Assembly: GCA_930367215.1 (NCBI GenBank) | Contig: OV884057.1 | Span: 246,600,830 to 246,664,829, forward strand | DNA from: Pollenia angustigena | Lineage: Eukaryota > Arthropoda > Insecta > Diptera > Polleniidae | Length of the DNA: 64,000 bases | Direction: 5' to 3' | In this document: positions 54,671-64,000 of the stretch, piece by piece | Layout: the number at the start of each line of letters is the position of its first letter | Numbering within the stretch: position 1 is the stretch's first letter | Position numbers and translations under genes: made by a program | The notes under the pieces: model-generated | Database searches by the model: none | Seen by the model: only the letters and a program-made list of their open reading frames with translations | What the model was told of the DNA's origin: nothing

Positions 54671-55413
54671 TGAAAAAACGTTTAAAATGTTGAAATATTG
54701 TGTCTTGTATTCCTGATTTTTAACATCTTTAAGAGTAAAATAAACCTCGTGATTTGTGTTTTTCATTTTATTTGTTTTGTATGTTCTTTTTATAACTTTA
54801 ATACTCTTTTTTTTTTCTTCTGTTTTTATTTATACGTTTTACCTTATTTTTGTTATTCGTTCGTTTTTTATTGTGTGTACGTGCAAATTGTATTTGTTGA
54901 GCTTTTTTTCTTCTTTTCATTCAAAAATTGAACAAGATTTATTGGTGATTTTAAGTTTAAGTGTTGTTTTGTATTGTATTCTGTAGAATCGTGTTGTCTT
55001 TGTGCCAAAAGAAGTTAAAGGGGAAAAAACTTATTGAGATTTTGCCAAAATTGGAGTTTTTAATAGCGAGTTTATGTCTTAAGATGTCAAAGTCATTGTT
55101 TCATTAATGGAAATTGCTTTTAAAAATGAATGTATGTATATAAATATAAAAGAGACAGAGGCTATAAATTTAAAAGGAAAAAGCTTATAAAACTTAAGGT
55201 AAATCGTAGTAGATATGAAACGCTTTGAGATCTATAGGAAATAATCTTACAAACAACACTTACTTATCTAAATTTTTTTGTGACTCTAAACGGAGAAAAA
55301 AATATTTTCCATATGGTCACGGCTAATTAAGCTGGTTAAAGCAACAATATTATTTTCATCTGCAATTACGTTCTAGTAATAATTCAGTCACAAAACGTTT
55401 ATCTCAACAAAGT
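54671..55413. other. T-rich then A-rich interval
   Basis: Strong T bias at 54690-54930 produces long low-complexity frames. No recognisable gene. Confidence 0.55.
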
Positions 55414-55422
55414 GATGTTTTC

Positions 55423-56806
55423 GGCGGCATGAAATAACCCCAAAAATATAATGAAATAACCCCCCAAAGCGTGGGGCCTTATTTCATATGCAACAAAACC
55501 CCAATTTTGAAAACGAAATTAGCCCCCAACGAAATGAAATAACGCCCCAAACATAAATGAAATAATTCCCTAATTTTTGGGGGCTTATTTCATATGAAAT
55601 AAAACCACAGTTTCTGATATGAAATAAGAGCCCAAAATATGTAATACAATTAATTATATAGTTTTGCTTTAAAGAATCCCGCGATGGATATCATTGTATG
55701 ATATACCAAACACAAGCTTCGCCAACTAAGGTTTTTCAGCATAGCCGGCCTTCGGCCGGGCGCAATGACTTTTTCCTGTATAGTATAACAAGCACCGGCT
55801 TCGCTAGCTAAAGCTTCTCTGCATAGCGCCAGGATTTTCTCCTCTATAGTATAAAAAGGGGGGTGCTCTAAAACCGTGGTAGATAAGGCCATGATGGCAT
55901 TGTTGCTCAATTGAATGGGAGATAAAGCCATAATCCCCTTATTGCCCAATCATTGAGAGGTAAGGTCATATTTAAAATTTTGTGAAAGATATAGCCATAT
56001 TTTTTTCGCAAATGAGAGATAAAGCCATATTTTTTCAGAAAATTGTTATGCATGGTGTAAACATTCTGTAAAACGGAAAATCCTTTTTTCATTTTTTTAT
56101 TCTTGTGACGCACGCAGGAAATCTTTATCCAGCGAAGCTACCTGCCGCGTCCTACTGGAAGTAAAAACCCCCAAGCACGGCCGCAGGCCGTCACGCCATG
56201 CGAAGCCATATTTCAATACTTAACTTTAGTATCTCCGGAACTGAAATGAGAGATAATGCCATTTTCTAATATTGCTAATGTGAGCTAAGGCCATCATGGC
56301 TTTATCTCCCATTCAAATGAAAAAAAAAACCAAAAAGGCTTTATCTCCCTATTGAATGAGAGATAAAGGCATCATGGCCTTATCTACCATGGTATTAACG
56401 CACCCCCTATAAAAATACCGACTGGACCCGGCTACTCAGAGAAGCTTTAGTTAGCGAAGCCGGTGTTTAGAATACCATGTAGAAGAAAACCATTGCGCAC
56501 GGCCGGCTATGCAGGGCAGCTTTATTTATCGAAGCCGGTGTTCTGTATACCAAAGTGGATAAATCCTTGCGCCCAAAAACGTTTTCATTATACATTTAAA
56601 ACTGAAATAGTCCCCCAAAAAATATATTGGGGCTTTATTTCATAATGATTTTTTGGGGGATAATTTCATATGAAATAAAACGCCAATTAAAAAAAAATGA
56701 AATAACCCCCCTATAATCGTTTTTGTTGTTCTCTGTACAAACTTTTGGGGGGTTATTTCATTGTTTTTTTGGGGAGTTATATTTTGGGGGGTTATTTCAT
56801 GCCGCC
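55423..56806. mobile_element. 1.38-kb composite element with 9-bp target duplication
   Basis: Inverted ends ggcggcatgaaataacccc / ggggttatttcatgccgcc and an exact 9-bp direct repeat GATGTTTTC (55414-55422 and 56807-56815). Inside are gaaataacccc blocks at both ends, several gccggcttcgctaactaaag blocks and a complete 550-bp hAT-type MITE (55858-56407). A 9-bp duplication favours a Mutator-like transposition mechanism, but no transposase is present and the class is an inference. Confidence 0.85.
55858..56407. mobile_element. 550-bp GGGGGGTGCT hAT-type MITE
   Basis: Ends ggggggtgctctaaaaccgt / taccatggtattaacgcacc + ccc; TATAAAAA duplicated exactly (55850-55857, 56408-56415). The interior is made of repeated gagataaagccat[n]atggc units in both orientations. 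Longer relative of the 139-bp copy at 13526-13664. Confidence 0.9.
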
Positions 56807-56828
56807 GATGTTTTCACGCGCTGCATGA

Positions 56829-57119
56829 CATGTTGCGCCATTTTTTGTTGTTGAACCATCTCTCCTACAAATTATTTGCAATAAAAAAATCAAGATCCAT
56901 TTGCCTAGAGACTTGCTACTCACGGCAACGTTGGTACCAGTTTCGGATATAAAGGCAAATTTGCCTATAAAGCCTTCGGCGTGTAATATTTTGTCTCAGA
57001 GTCATGTAAGGATTGTGCTCTCTTCAAAAATTACAATTCTGCTTGAGCCTCGGCTTAAACCTAACGAAATGCTCTTTAAGTATGGTGAACAGAGCGCAAA
57101 TTTTCGAAATAAATTTTAA
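56829..57119 (+). other. Unrecognised open frame, about 96 codons
   Basis: An open frame runs from just after the 9-bp repeat to a stop at 57117-57119: HVAPFFVVEPSLLQ, then DLLLTATLVPVSDIKANL, then RIVLSSKITILLEPRLKPNE. It has no Met start but balanced amino-acid content and higher GC than the surroundings, unlike chance frames here. It could be a fragment of an unidentified transposon or host gene; I do not recognise the family. Confidence 0.25.
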
Positions 57120-57191
57120 CGATTTATAAACGTTGTAACTTTTTTTCCTAAAACTAACGACGAAAAAATATAACGAGAGAGGTTTAAAAAC

Positions 57192-57917
57192 AATAATTAG
57201 TATTGTGGTAATTTTGTTGAACTATTTATGGTTTTTAATCCAAATTTTCAATATTTCCAATCAGACTTAAGTTCATCAAATTTAATTTTCATTAAATTAT
57301 TTTCATTGATAATTTTTTATTCTTGACTGACCTGAGATTCGAACCCAGGCGGCTGGTTACCCTGACATGCTTCGATCGCTACCACTCAATCTCCTCAGAG
57401 GTATTTGCCGTCTCACACTCGCAGCCATCGACGACTGCTGCCGTCAATAGTCAAACATCAATCCTTAAACCAAATTGTATTTTAACCTTTGGTAGATCGA
57501 AACTTGCTTTTTTGAATGATTATCCATCTTTAATTGATTTTACATGTTTTTCCTTTACCCCTGTTTTTTCGTAATTTTTGTCAAGAATTTTTCTTGAAGT
57601 CCAAAGTACATTTTTGTTTTTTCATGTTTGTCTTTCTTTTCTTGTTGACCTTTTAAAGCACAACTTGAAGGACAAATGTACACATAGAGCTTGTGCCCAA
57701 GCTTTAACAATAATTAGTATTGTGGTAATTTTGTTGAACTATTTATGGTTTTTGATCCAAATTTTAATATTTCCAATCAGGCTTAAGTTCATCAAATTTA
57801 ATTATCATTAAATTATTTTTATGAAGAAAGGAAAGGAAAGGAAAACTTGAAAATTAATTAAAATTGTTATTGATAATTTTTCAATCTTAAGTGACCTGAG
57901 ATTCGAACCCAGGCGGC
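57192..57917 (-). repeat. Second array of the SINE-bearing unit (1.3 copies)
   Basis: aataattagtattgtggtaa starts at 57192 and again near 57710. The first unit is complete (about 520 bp, with a minus-strand family-2 SINE head at about 57328-57450); the second is cut inside its SINE head at gaacccaggcggc. tttaaaaac flanks both sides (57183-57191, 57918-57926). More diverged from the 42-kb array than the units there are from each other. Confidence 0.85.
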
Positions 57918-57929
57918 TTTAAAAACTTT

Positions 57930-58190
57930 TAAAACTGATGGTCTTATGTAGAGAGGGTACTATGCGTTTGTGCTGATGTTTGCAACACATAAAAATATTG
58001 TTTTTAGGACCAGTTTTTAGTATACCGATCGTTTGAGATTTACTTTCTGTCTGCCCATGTAACTTTATGAACCAAGTAGAAATCGCCATTTTGAAGGTAA
58101 TTTGATGAACTTCATAACATATGTCATGATTGTAAGCGCTTAGACCCATTTTTCTTCAACAATCATGTCGACCCCTAACAGCGAAAATAA
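57930..58190. repeat. Dispersed repeat fragment
   Basis: gagagggtactatgcgtttg, attgtttttaggaccagttt and tctgtctgcccatgtaactt resemble parts of the dispersed repeat at 37100-38350 (caccatagtgtctgtaacac, attggtcctataaccatttt). Diverged. Confidence 0.45.
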
Positions 58191-58425
58191 CTTAAGCGCC
58201 AAAAATCAAATTTTACAGGAGAGAGCTTTTTTATTTTATTTCATATTAATTTTATATGAAATTTGTTGCTTGCAATAAAATTGTTTTTGCTATTAAATCG
58301 TAACGGTACCTTTTGTGACCATGACAATTTAGGAGATGATGCAAGTGTTGCCAATAAAGTCATTTATTAAAAAACGAAAATTGAAAATCATATCGCTTAC
58401 GTACTTTTCGCGGTAAGGGCTCGAT

Positions 58426-58510
58426 GTGAGTAAACGAATTTGCAGAATATGGAGCACCCAAAATCTAAAAATAATTGTTGAACATCACATGCAACCACTT
58501 GTAAAGCCAC
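58426..58510 (+). pseudogene. Short mariner transposase scrap
   Basis: Reads VSKRICRIWSTQNLKIIVEH + HMQP, matching VNKQNCRIWSxxNPxVIVEK-MHP of the DD41D-type mariners, just after the first catalytic Asp. Nothing recognisable before or after. Confidence 0.55.
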
Positions 58511-60104
58511 AGATCCCGTTCATTTATGCCTCTCCTCTGCAAATTTTTTCCATAACGTTTCAGCGAAATCATGTGCCAACTCAAATCCAGCGTTTAAAAA
58601 GCTGCAGTCAAAAAAGAAAATACTGCCATTTCATCCAATTCTTCTTTTATCACTGGCCAAAAAAAAACTGTTGCTTTTACTTTTGAGTAATCAAATATAA
58701 ACAGTCGCTGTCAAACCTACTCAAAAATCGAAAAATTGTACACAAATTTTCGTTTTTTATTCGACAGTTTTTGGTTTCGACTGCAGCTCATTTTGCAATC
58801 AGTCAAGCAAACAAATCACTCAGAAATTATAACTACACAAAATTTATGTAATTTTTTTTTTTACTTTAATACTTAAACAACCTAATTAATTACTGACTTA
58901 ATAAAAATTTCCCCATTTAACTCAGCAGATGTTAAAATTTTTGATTTAAATCTTGTCATTCACACAAACCACAAAACCGTCTCTTTTAATAACAAAAAAG
59001 GATTTAATTAAATACGAAAAACGAAAGCATTTGATACCAATTATACGAGACTTTATGGGGTTGATTTAAAGCGAATTTAATTATGAAAATAGAGTTCTGT
59101 CTGAGTGAGTTTATTTATAATATTTAATGAAACAAATTTATGTACAAATCAAGTCGGTCAACCAAGCAATCATCCAGCGTATATTCAAACAATATTTTAA
59201 TACTCAGTAACCGGTATTCACAATTATTGATGATGGTAATAGATCGTTAATCGACAGTTTAAAAAAGATGAAAAAAAATCATTTGCGTTGTAATTTGATT
59301 TATTTTTTTTTTTTATTTTTTTTTTTTCTACTTTAAATTATAATTAAGTATTTCAAATAAATGATAGTCATGATGATGACGTTGTAGTTGTTGTTATTGT
59401 AAGTATAATTTACAAATATTATTTAAATGATTGTGGTTTCAATAAAATGCAATTAATTATTGTTTTTCGTTCCTTTTTTTTAACTCAACAACGATTCTTG
59501 TAAATCATTTTTATTAATTAAATTTTTTTTTTTTTTTAAATAATTATTATGTAACTGATATAAAACAATAAAATTGGTTTTGATATTTGATCGTTAATTA
59601 AATAGTGAATAATTGTTTTAAAACGCTTTTTTATAATAATTTTACTTTTTTGTCTATAAATTAGGTTTTAAATATAATTTAATTACTTTGCTATAAAAAG
59701 TAAATAATTAAACAATAAATTTGATACTTTGATTATAAAATATTGTAATGTTAATATAAAGAATAAAACATATACAAATTACTGTAAAAATGTGTACAAA
59801 ATAGTATTTTAAAAGTCCTTTTAATGATTGAAGGTAATAAGTAATTCTTGTGTTCTTGTAATAGAATGACATTCTTTGTAAACAGATAATTTTTAAAACA
59901 TGGTTTTTAATTTTTTTTTTTTTTGTAAATGTGTGTTTGTGTAAAAACGCACTTTTTTCAAAAAGTACTTTTTTGTAAAAGATACTTTTTAGATAAAAGG
60001 TTCTTTTTGTAAAAAGATAATGTTTTGTAAAAAGGTACTTTTTTGTTAAAAGGTAATTTTTATAAAAAGGAATGCCAACTAGTAATAGAACCCACAGGAC
60101 AGCG
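58511..60104. other. Very AT-rich interval
   Basis: No coding similarity or TIRs. A short degenerate tandem of aaaggtacttttttgtaaa (about 18-20 bp, seven copies) lies at 59940-60070. Confidence 0.55.
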
Positions 60105-60107
60105 TTA

Positions 60108-60976
60108 AGCTAAGATCCCATTATCGGCGCAATGTACCAATTTTTGTCTTATTTCATGTGCCGATAGTGTGAACGGTCAAAATTGTTTAATATGCGACAA
60201 TCTGTGCCGAAATTGTGCGGACTGTGGACAATCAAAATTAACTTTAATGCGTCGATAATGTGAATGTGGAGCCATCAAATTGTTTAATATGTACCGATTT
60301 TTATCGGTCACTTGTGTGCCGATCACAGTCGCCAATCAGCCCCGATACAAGGGATGGCAAAACGAAATTTTAAAATTGCACCAACTTAAATATAATTTTA
60401 CTTTTTTGAACTTAATTGTACCAAAATAACATTTGTTTTTTCTATTATTTATGTATTAAAATGTTAAATAGTACATTTGTACTGTTAAATGAAAGAAAAC
60501 AATTCGCTTTAACCAAAACATTGCAGTTGTATCGATGTTGCCATCCCTGGTTTGTAAACATCTGTTAACAAAACAACAATTACAAAAAAAAAAGAACAAG
60601 TGCAGTAAGTTTGAATAAAATTGAATACATTTTTTACTTTATAATAATATATTATTTAAAATTGTTAGGAAACATAATGGAATATTCAGACGGAGAATTT
60701 TGCGAGTTTTTAAAGTAAAATTATGTCTGCCAACAAGCAAATAAACCAAAACATATGATTTAGTTGGCCCAAATAACACGATAGTGTGACCGCATTGTAC
60801 CGATTATTGTCGCAATTGAGTTTTGGCGGATATGAACCGAAAAAAATTGTCACAATGTGCGACGATAATGGGACCACCCAAGAATAAATTATGCAATGTT
60901 TTTTAATGTGCGCCGATACAGCACAATACAAATCGTCAGAGATTGTGCTATTTGAGCCGATAGTGGGATCTTAGCT
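60108..60976. mobile_element. 869-bp AGCTAAGATCCC element, TTA target duplication
   Basis: Ends agctaagatcccattatcgg + c and gccgatagtgggatcttagc + t; TTA at 60105-60107 and 60977-60979. Subterminal motifs such as gccgata, gaccattg/gaccgca and tgtaccgattattgtc are repeated in both halves. The right half is shared with 5900-6246. PIF/Harbinger-type by target site. No transposase. Confidence 0.88.
60348..60549. mobile_element. Nested TIR segment, CARGGATGGCAA ends
   Basis: caagggatggcaa at the left and ttgccatccctg at the right are inverted with a one-base length difference. CAGGGATGGC-like ends are typical of hAT MITEs, but no 8-bp flank duplication is visible. It lies inside the 60108-60976 element. 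Confidence 0.5.
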
Positions 60977-61004
60977 TTAGAAATCTCCCTGGTCGATCTT
61001 TAAC

Positions 61005-61259
61005 ATATCGCTCCTTTATTGCAACATAGTCATATCTGCAAATAAAAATCAAACTCGACAAAATGCGATTAAAGTTTACAAAATGTATGTTAATATAAAG
61101 ATTTAATAAAATATATTTTGCTATAACTTCGGTTCAGTTTGAGATATAATTCAGAATTTTTTTTTACATATAAAGAAGGTATTAAGAAACACTTTTGCTG
61201 CAGTAACTTCATATTATTAATTTGTTGAGATATAACTATGTTGCAATAAAGGAGCGATA
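61005..61259. mobile_element. 255-bp TIR element
   Basis: catatcgctcctttattgca + acatagt / actatgttgcaataaaggag + cgatatg: inverted repeats of about 30 bp. A related end (gactatgttgcaataacgga) occurs at 19068. No clear target duplication. Confidence 0.78.
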
Positions 61260-61305
61260 TGATACCCTCCACCTAAATTATTTTATTATTATTTCATCCA
61301 AGTTC

Positions 61306-61870
61306 CTAGGTGGAACATAGGGCCACAACAAAATTTTTCCAATCATTTCTTCTTAATGCTAACAATTTTATTTCACTCCACGTTGTACGCGCCTCCCTAA
61401 GTTCATCTTGAACTTGTCGTCTCCAAGTTTGAGTGGGCCTGCCTCTGCGTCGGCTTCCCTGAGGGTTCCATTGTAGGGCTTCTTTGGTAATATTCCCTTC
61501 AGGCTTCCTCAATGTATGACCTATCCAACGCCACTTTCTGCTTTTAATTTCATTATACATTGGCTTTTGATTGCACCTTTCGTATAGATGTTGGTTTGAT
61601 ATTATGTTTGGCAGAATTCTCCTAAGACATCTGTTTACGAATGCCTGGATTCTGCTAATTACTCTTGGAGATGTATTCCATGTTTCGCACCCATAGAGCA
61701 ATATAGATTTTACATTTGAGTTGAATATACGTATTTTGGTGCTACGTTTTATCTGTGATGATTTCCAGACATAATTCAAGGCTCCAAATGCTTGTCTTTC
61801 TTTTTTCATACGATTATTTATGTCCATTTCGGAGCCTCCTGTTGATGTTAATATGCTACCAAGATAATTA
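61306..61870 (-). pseudogene. RTE LINE, RT thumb and C-terminal domain
   Basis: Begins (after a frame change near 61875) YLGSILTSTGGSEMDINNRM, then SILLYGCETWNTSPRVISRI, then LRRILPNIISNQHLYERC, then RKWRWIGHTLRKPEGN. It ends QGSRRRGRPTQTWRRQ and NDWKNFVVALCST, then a stop. The WxW.GHxLR and RRRGRPxxTWRR motifs mark the C-terminus of RTE-type polyproteins. The frame itself is intact. Confidence 0.86.
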
Positions 61871-61877
61871 AATAATC

Positions 61878-62790
61878 CTACTTCTTCCCACTATTGTCTA
61901 AAATTAGTGGTGTTGTTTTTCCAGCGTTTATGCGCAAGGATTTGGTTTTGAAGCTATTGATTACAAGACCGGCTCTTTTCGCGTACTCTTCCACATGGTT
62001 CAGTTTTTGCTGCATGCTGGACTGCTGATGCGTTAAAAGACATATGTCATCAGCGTAGTGAAGATCCTCTAGCCGGCTGTTGAAGCCCCAAGTAATACCG
62101 TTAGCTTCCTGAGTCGCAGCTATCATAATTGTGTCCAATACAATATTGAAAAGAAGAGGTGACAAGACACACCCTTGTCTTACTCCCGTATGAATTTTAA
62201 TTTTCTGGCTGGTCAGACCATCGTGTAAGATGCGACAGTAAGAATCGTCGTACATGGCTTGAATTAGATTAATAATTTTTGTAGGTACACCTTTACATTG
62301 TAGTGCTTTCCATATTGCGTGGTGAGAGAGAGTGTCGAAGGCCTTTTGAAAGTCTATAAATGTGAAATATAACGGCGTTCTTATCTCTATTGGTTGTTCA
62401 ATAATGATCCTGAGGGTGTTTACATGGTCCACACATGAATAATTCGGTCTGAAGCCAGCTTGCTCTTTTCTGAGTTCGGGTGAGAGCGCATTTGAAATTC
62501 TCTTATTGAGTATGTGGGCTTTGACCTTATTGACCTTACTCAGTAGAGTTATGCCCCTATATTTGTGGCAATCAGAAAGGTTGCCCTTTCTAGGCTCATT
62601 GATTATTAATCCTTCTTTAAGATCGGAAGGTAGTTCGCCTGCATTCCAGAAGTTCTCGATGATAGGCAGGAGGAGTTCAGCGCTTATGCCTGGATTTGGA
62701 CTGAGCATTTCTGGGGCAACATCATCAATTCCTGCAGATTTATTATTTTTCAGAGATGATATCGCGTCGCATATCTCTGATAAGGAGGGT
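61878..62790 (-). pseudogene. RTE LINE reverse transcriptase
   Basis: Upstream SLSEICDAISSLKNNKSAGI leads into AGELPSDLKEGLIINEPRKG, then HKYRGITLLSKVNKV and EQAGFRPNYSCVDHV. YFTFIDFQKAFDTL carries the first catalytic Asp, GVRQGCVLSPLLFNIVLDTI follows, and LEDLHYADDICLLTH is the active-site YADD. Catalytic residues are intact. The frame breaks after LILDNSGKK near 61878, and there is a frame change near 62790 upstream. The protein would make cDNA at nicked target sites. Confidence 0.88.
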
Positions 62791-63390
62791 GGCTAATATC
62801 ATCTCTAATCACGTGGGATTCGCAGCTGCAAACATTTTCATCCTGGGATGTCTGGTGTACTGACAGTATATTTGTGTAATGCTGTACCCATACCTCTAGC
62901 TGAGCTTGGCTGTTGGTGTGAGATATTCCATCTGGTCAAATGAGTGGTTTCCCTTTTGAAAATTTAATGTTCTTTCCTGTCAGTTTCCTTAAAGCGCCAT
63001 GTTGTTCTCTCGTTTTGTGAGTCGCTGCAGCAGTTTCAGCTTGAGTAGCAATATCTTCTGCCCAACGCCGTTTATCGCATATTGCACTTTTCTTGACATT
63101 TTTGTCCAATAGGCTATATCTTTTGCTTAATTCAAGTTTCAGTGACCTAGTTCGCGCAGCCTTTAGATGCGACTTTAAATCTTGCGCTGCTAGATGAGCG
63201 TCCAGGTGTCATCAGGTATCCATGATTTCTTTGGTTCCTTCCTAGAGCCTATATGTTGGGACGGTGTTTCCAAGATTGTTGTTTTCAATTTCTTCCGGTA
63301 TTCCTCCAAATTATAAGTATGTACTTGTTTGTAGTTGTACGCATTTATTAGCAAGATCGCTGGAGTAATTATTTCGTATATCGACTTGCT
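62791..63390 (-). pseudogene. RTE LINE linker between endonuclease and RT
   Basis: The minus-strand reading near the MITE gives QVDIRNNYSSDLANKCVQLQ, then (after a frame change near 63318) NLEEYRKKLKTTILETPSQH and KKSWIPDDTW. This is the usual region after the RTE endonuclease. Further down, similarity continues in pieces (KRRWAEDIATQAETAAATH, AQLEVWVQHYT) with stops. Confidence 0.72.
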
Positions 63391-63638
63391 CAAGGTATAT
63401 TTATAGCAGGTAGCCGCGAGATTACAACAATTGTACAATAAAACAAACAACAGGGCTTTTTATTGTTGTTTTGTGATACGAACTGTCAAATAGCAAAGCG
63501 GTTGAAAAGAGACAAAAGATAAAAACAAAAAACTTGTTTACTTGTTTACTATACAACTTTGACAGTTTGTATCGCAAAACAAGCAAATAAAAAATAACCA
63601 GCTGGCTTTCCGAGACTACCCGCTATAAATATACCTTG
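63391..63638. mobile_element. 248-bp hAT-type MITE in the RTE LINE
   Basis: caaggtatatttatagcagg + tagcc / ggctttccgagactacccgc + tataaatataccttg are long inverted repeats (about 80 bp imperfect, including aactgtcaaa / tttgacagtt). GACTTGCT is duplicated exactly (63383-63390, 63639-63646). Non-coding. Confidence 0.93.
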
Positions 63639-63646
63639 GACTTGCT

Positions 63647-64000
63647 TTAGTTTAGAGGTTTCAAACCTAGTCCTGCGTCTGACTGCACTGTTCTTCTGGG
63701 CGGCCGCTACTTTGAATCTTATTGTTCCTAGAAGTAGGTGGTGATCACTACTTGCATCTGCACTTCTCTTGATACATATATCCAGGAGAGAGCCTCTCCA
63801 TTTTTTGCTGATAGCAATATGGTCGATCTGGTTTTCGGTCGTACAATCGGGAGATATCCATGTGGCTTTATGTATTCGCTTATGTGGGAACAACGTACCG
63901 CCTATCACGAGAGCGTTGCTAGCGCATGTTTCCGCGAATAAAGTACCATTTTCATTCATTGTTCCTAGACCATGGGTGCCCATTACAGATTCGAAATTGT
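63647..64000 (-). pseudogene. RTE LINE endonuclease, C-terminal part
   Basis: Open from the right edge (NFESVMGTHGLGTMNENGTL) through AETCASNALVIGGTLFPHKR, then IHKATWISPDCTTENQIDHI, then DICIKRSADASSDHHLLLGT (catalytic SDHH) and RRRTRFETSKLKQV, where the MITE interrupts. The N-terminal catalytic Asn/Glu part lies outside the window. In the intact element it nicks the target DNA. Confidence 0.88.

Larger units (their letters stand above)
61275..64000 (-). mobile_element. RTE-clade LINE, runs off the window
   Basis: A minus-strand LINE in order: AP endonuclease (enters from the right edge), linker, RT and C-terminal domain, with a short 3' end gatgaaataataataaaata close to 61276. The domain set, the GGTLFPHKRIHKATWISPD endonuclease wording and the short 3' end are RTE features. 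Frameshifts and a nested MITE inactivate it. Confidence 0.87.

Noticed and set aside
54698..54986. Two overlapping 76-77 residue membrane-like frames
   Set aside because: Caused by strong T bias (F, L, Y, C codons); no start context or conservation signal.
60348..60549. Confident hAT insertion inside the 60108 element
   Set aside because: The ends fit hAT, but the flanks ccccgata and gtttgtaa do not form an 8-bp duplication, so it is kept only as a TIR segment of moderate confidence.

Overview
The window looks like gene-poor, very AT-rich euchromatin or intron/intergenic DNA from a higher dipteran (probably a cyclorrhaphan fly). The evidence is the transposon mix: DD41D (rosa-like) mariners, an R1-clade LINE, an RTE LINE, a Penelope-like element, a piggyBac-like element, a pogo-type element, a Helitron, tRNA-headed SINEs and many small TIR elements. 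I find no convincing host protein gene, no tRNA gene and no rRNA. Every long open frame is either a transposon remnant or a by-product of a simple repeat. Species assignment is an inference.

Layout. 1-4 kb: a dispersed repeat ending in a 602-bp (CATA)n array that abuts a 5'-truncated R1-clade LINE whose RT core is missing. 4.8-5.8 kb: an approximately 29-bp minisatellite. 5.9-11 kb: a TTA-flanked element with a second TTA-flanked MITE inside it, a mariner fragment, a minus-strand LINE and two more MITEs. 11.6-13.9 kb: a pogo-like deletion derivative, then the helicase end of a Helitron interrupted by an 8-bp-TSD MITE. 14.9-22.4 kb: a tRNA-SINE, LINE RT fragments, hAT-type and TA-type non-autonomous elements, and a DD41D mariner. 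23.7-31 kb: a second minisatellite split by a 4.4-kb composite repeat and by a 1.2-kb TA-flanked element. 32-40 kb: SINE, mariner with both TIRs, piggyBac-like element with TTAA sites, and a 2.6-kb TTA-flanked element. 40-47 kb: a 480-bp palindrome, a tandem array of a 561-bp unit carrying a tRNA-like SINE head, and a mariner hit twice by hAT-type elements. 47.8-50.8 kb: a Penelope-like element (RT plus GIY-YIG) with a head-to-head partial duplicate and a hammerhead-like motif. 51.5-58.5 kb: two minus-strand mariners, a 1.4-kb element with 9-bp TSD, and a second copy of the SINE-bearing tandem array. 60-64 kb: TIR elements and an RTE LINE running off the right edge, interrupted by a hAT-type MITE.

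The elements form a readable insertion stratigraphy. In several cases a MITE with an exact target duplication sits inside a recognisable coding remnant, so the empty site can be read directly. The least ordinary signals are: the multimeric SINE arrays, which share one end, differ at the other and have flanking direct repeats; the hammerhead-like motif at the end of the Penelope-like element; and the composite 55.4-56.8 kb element.
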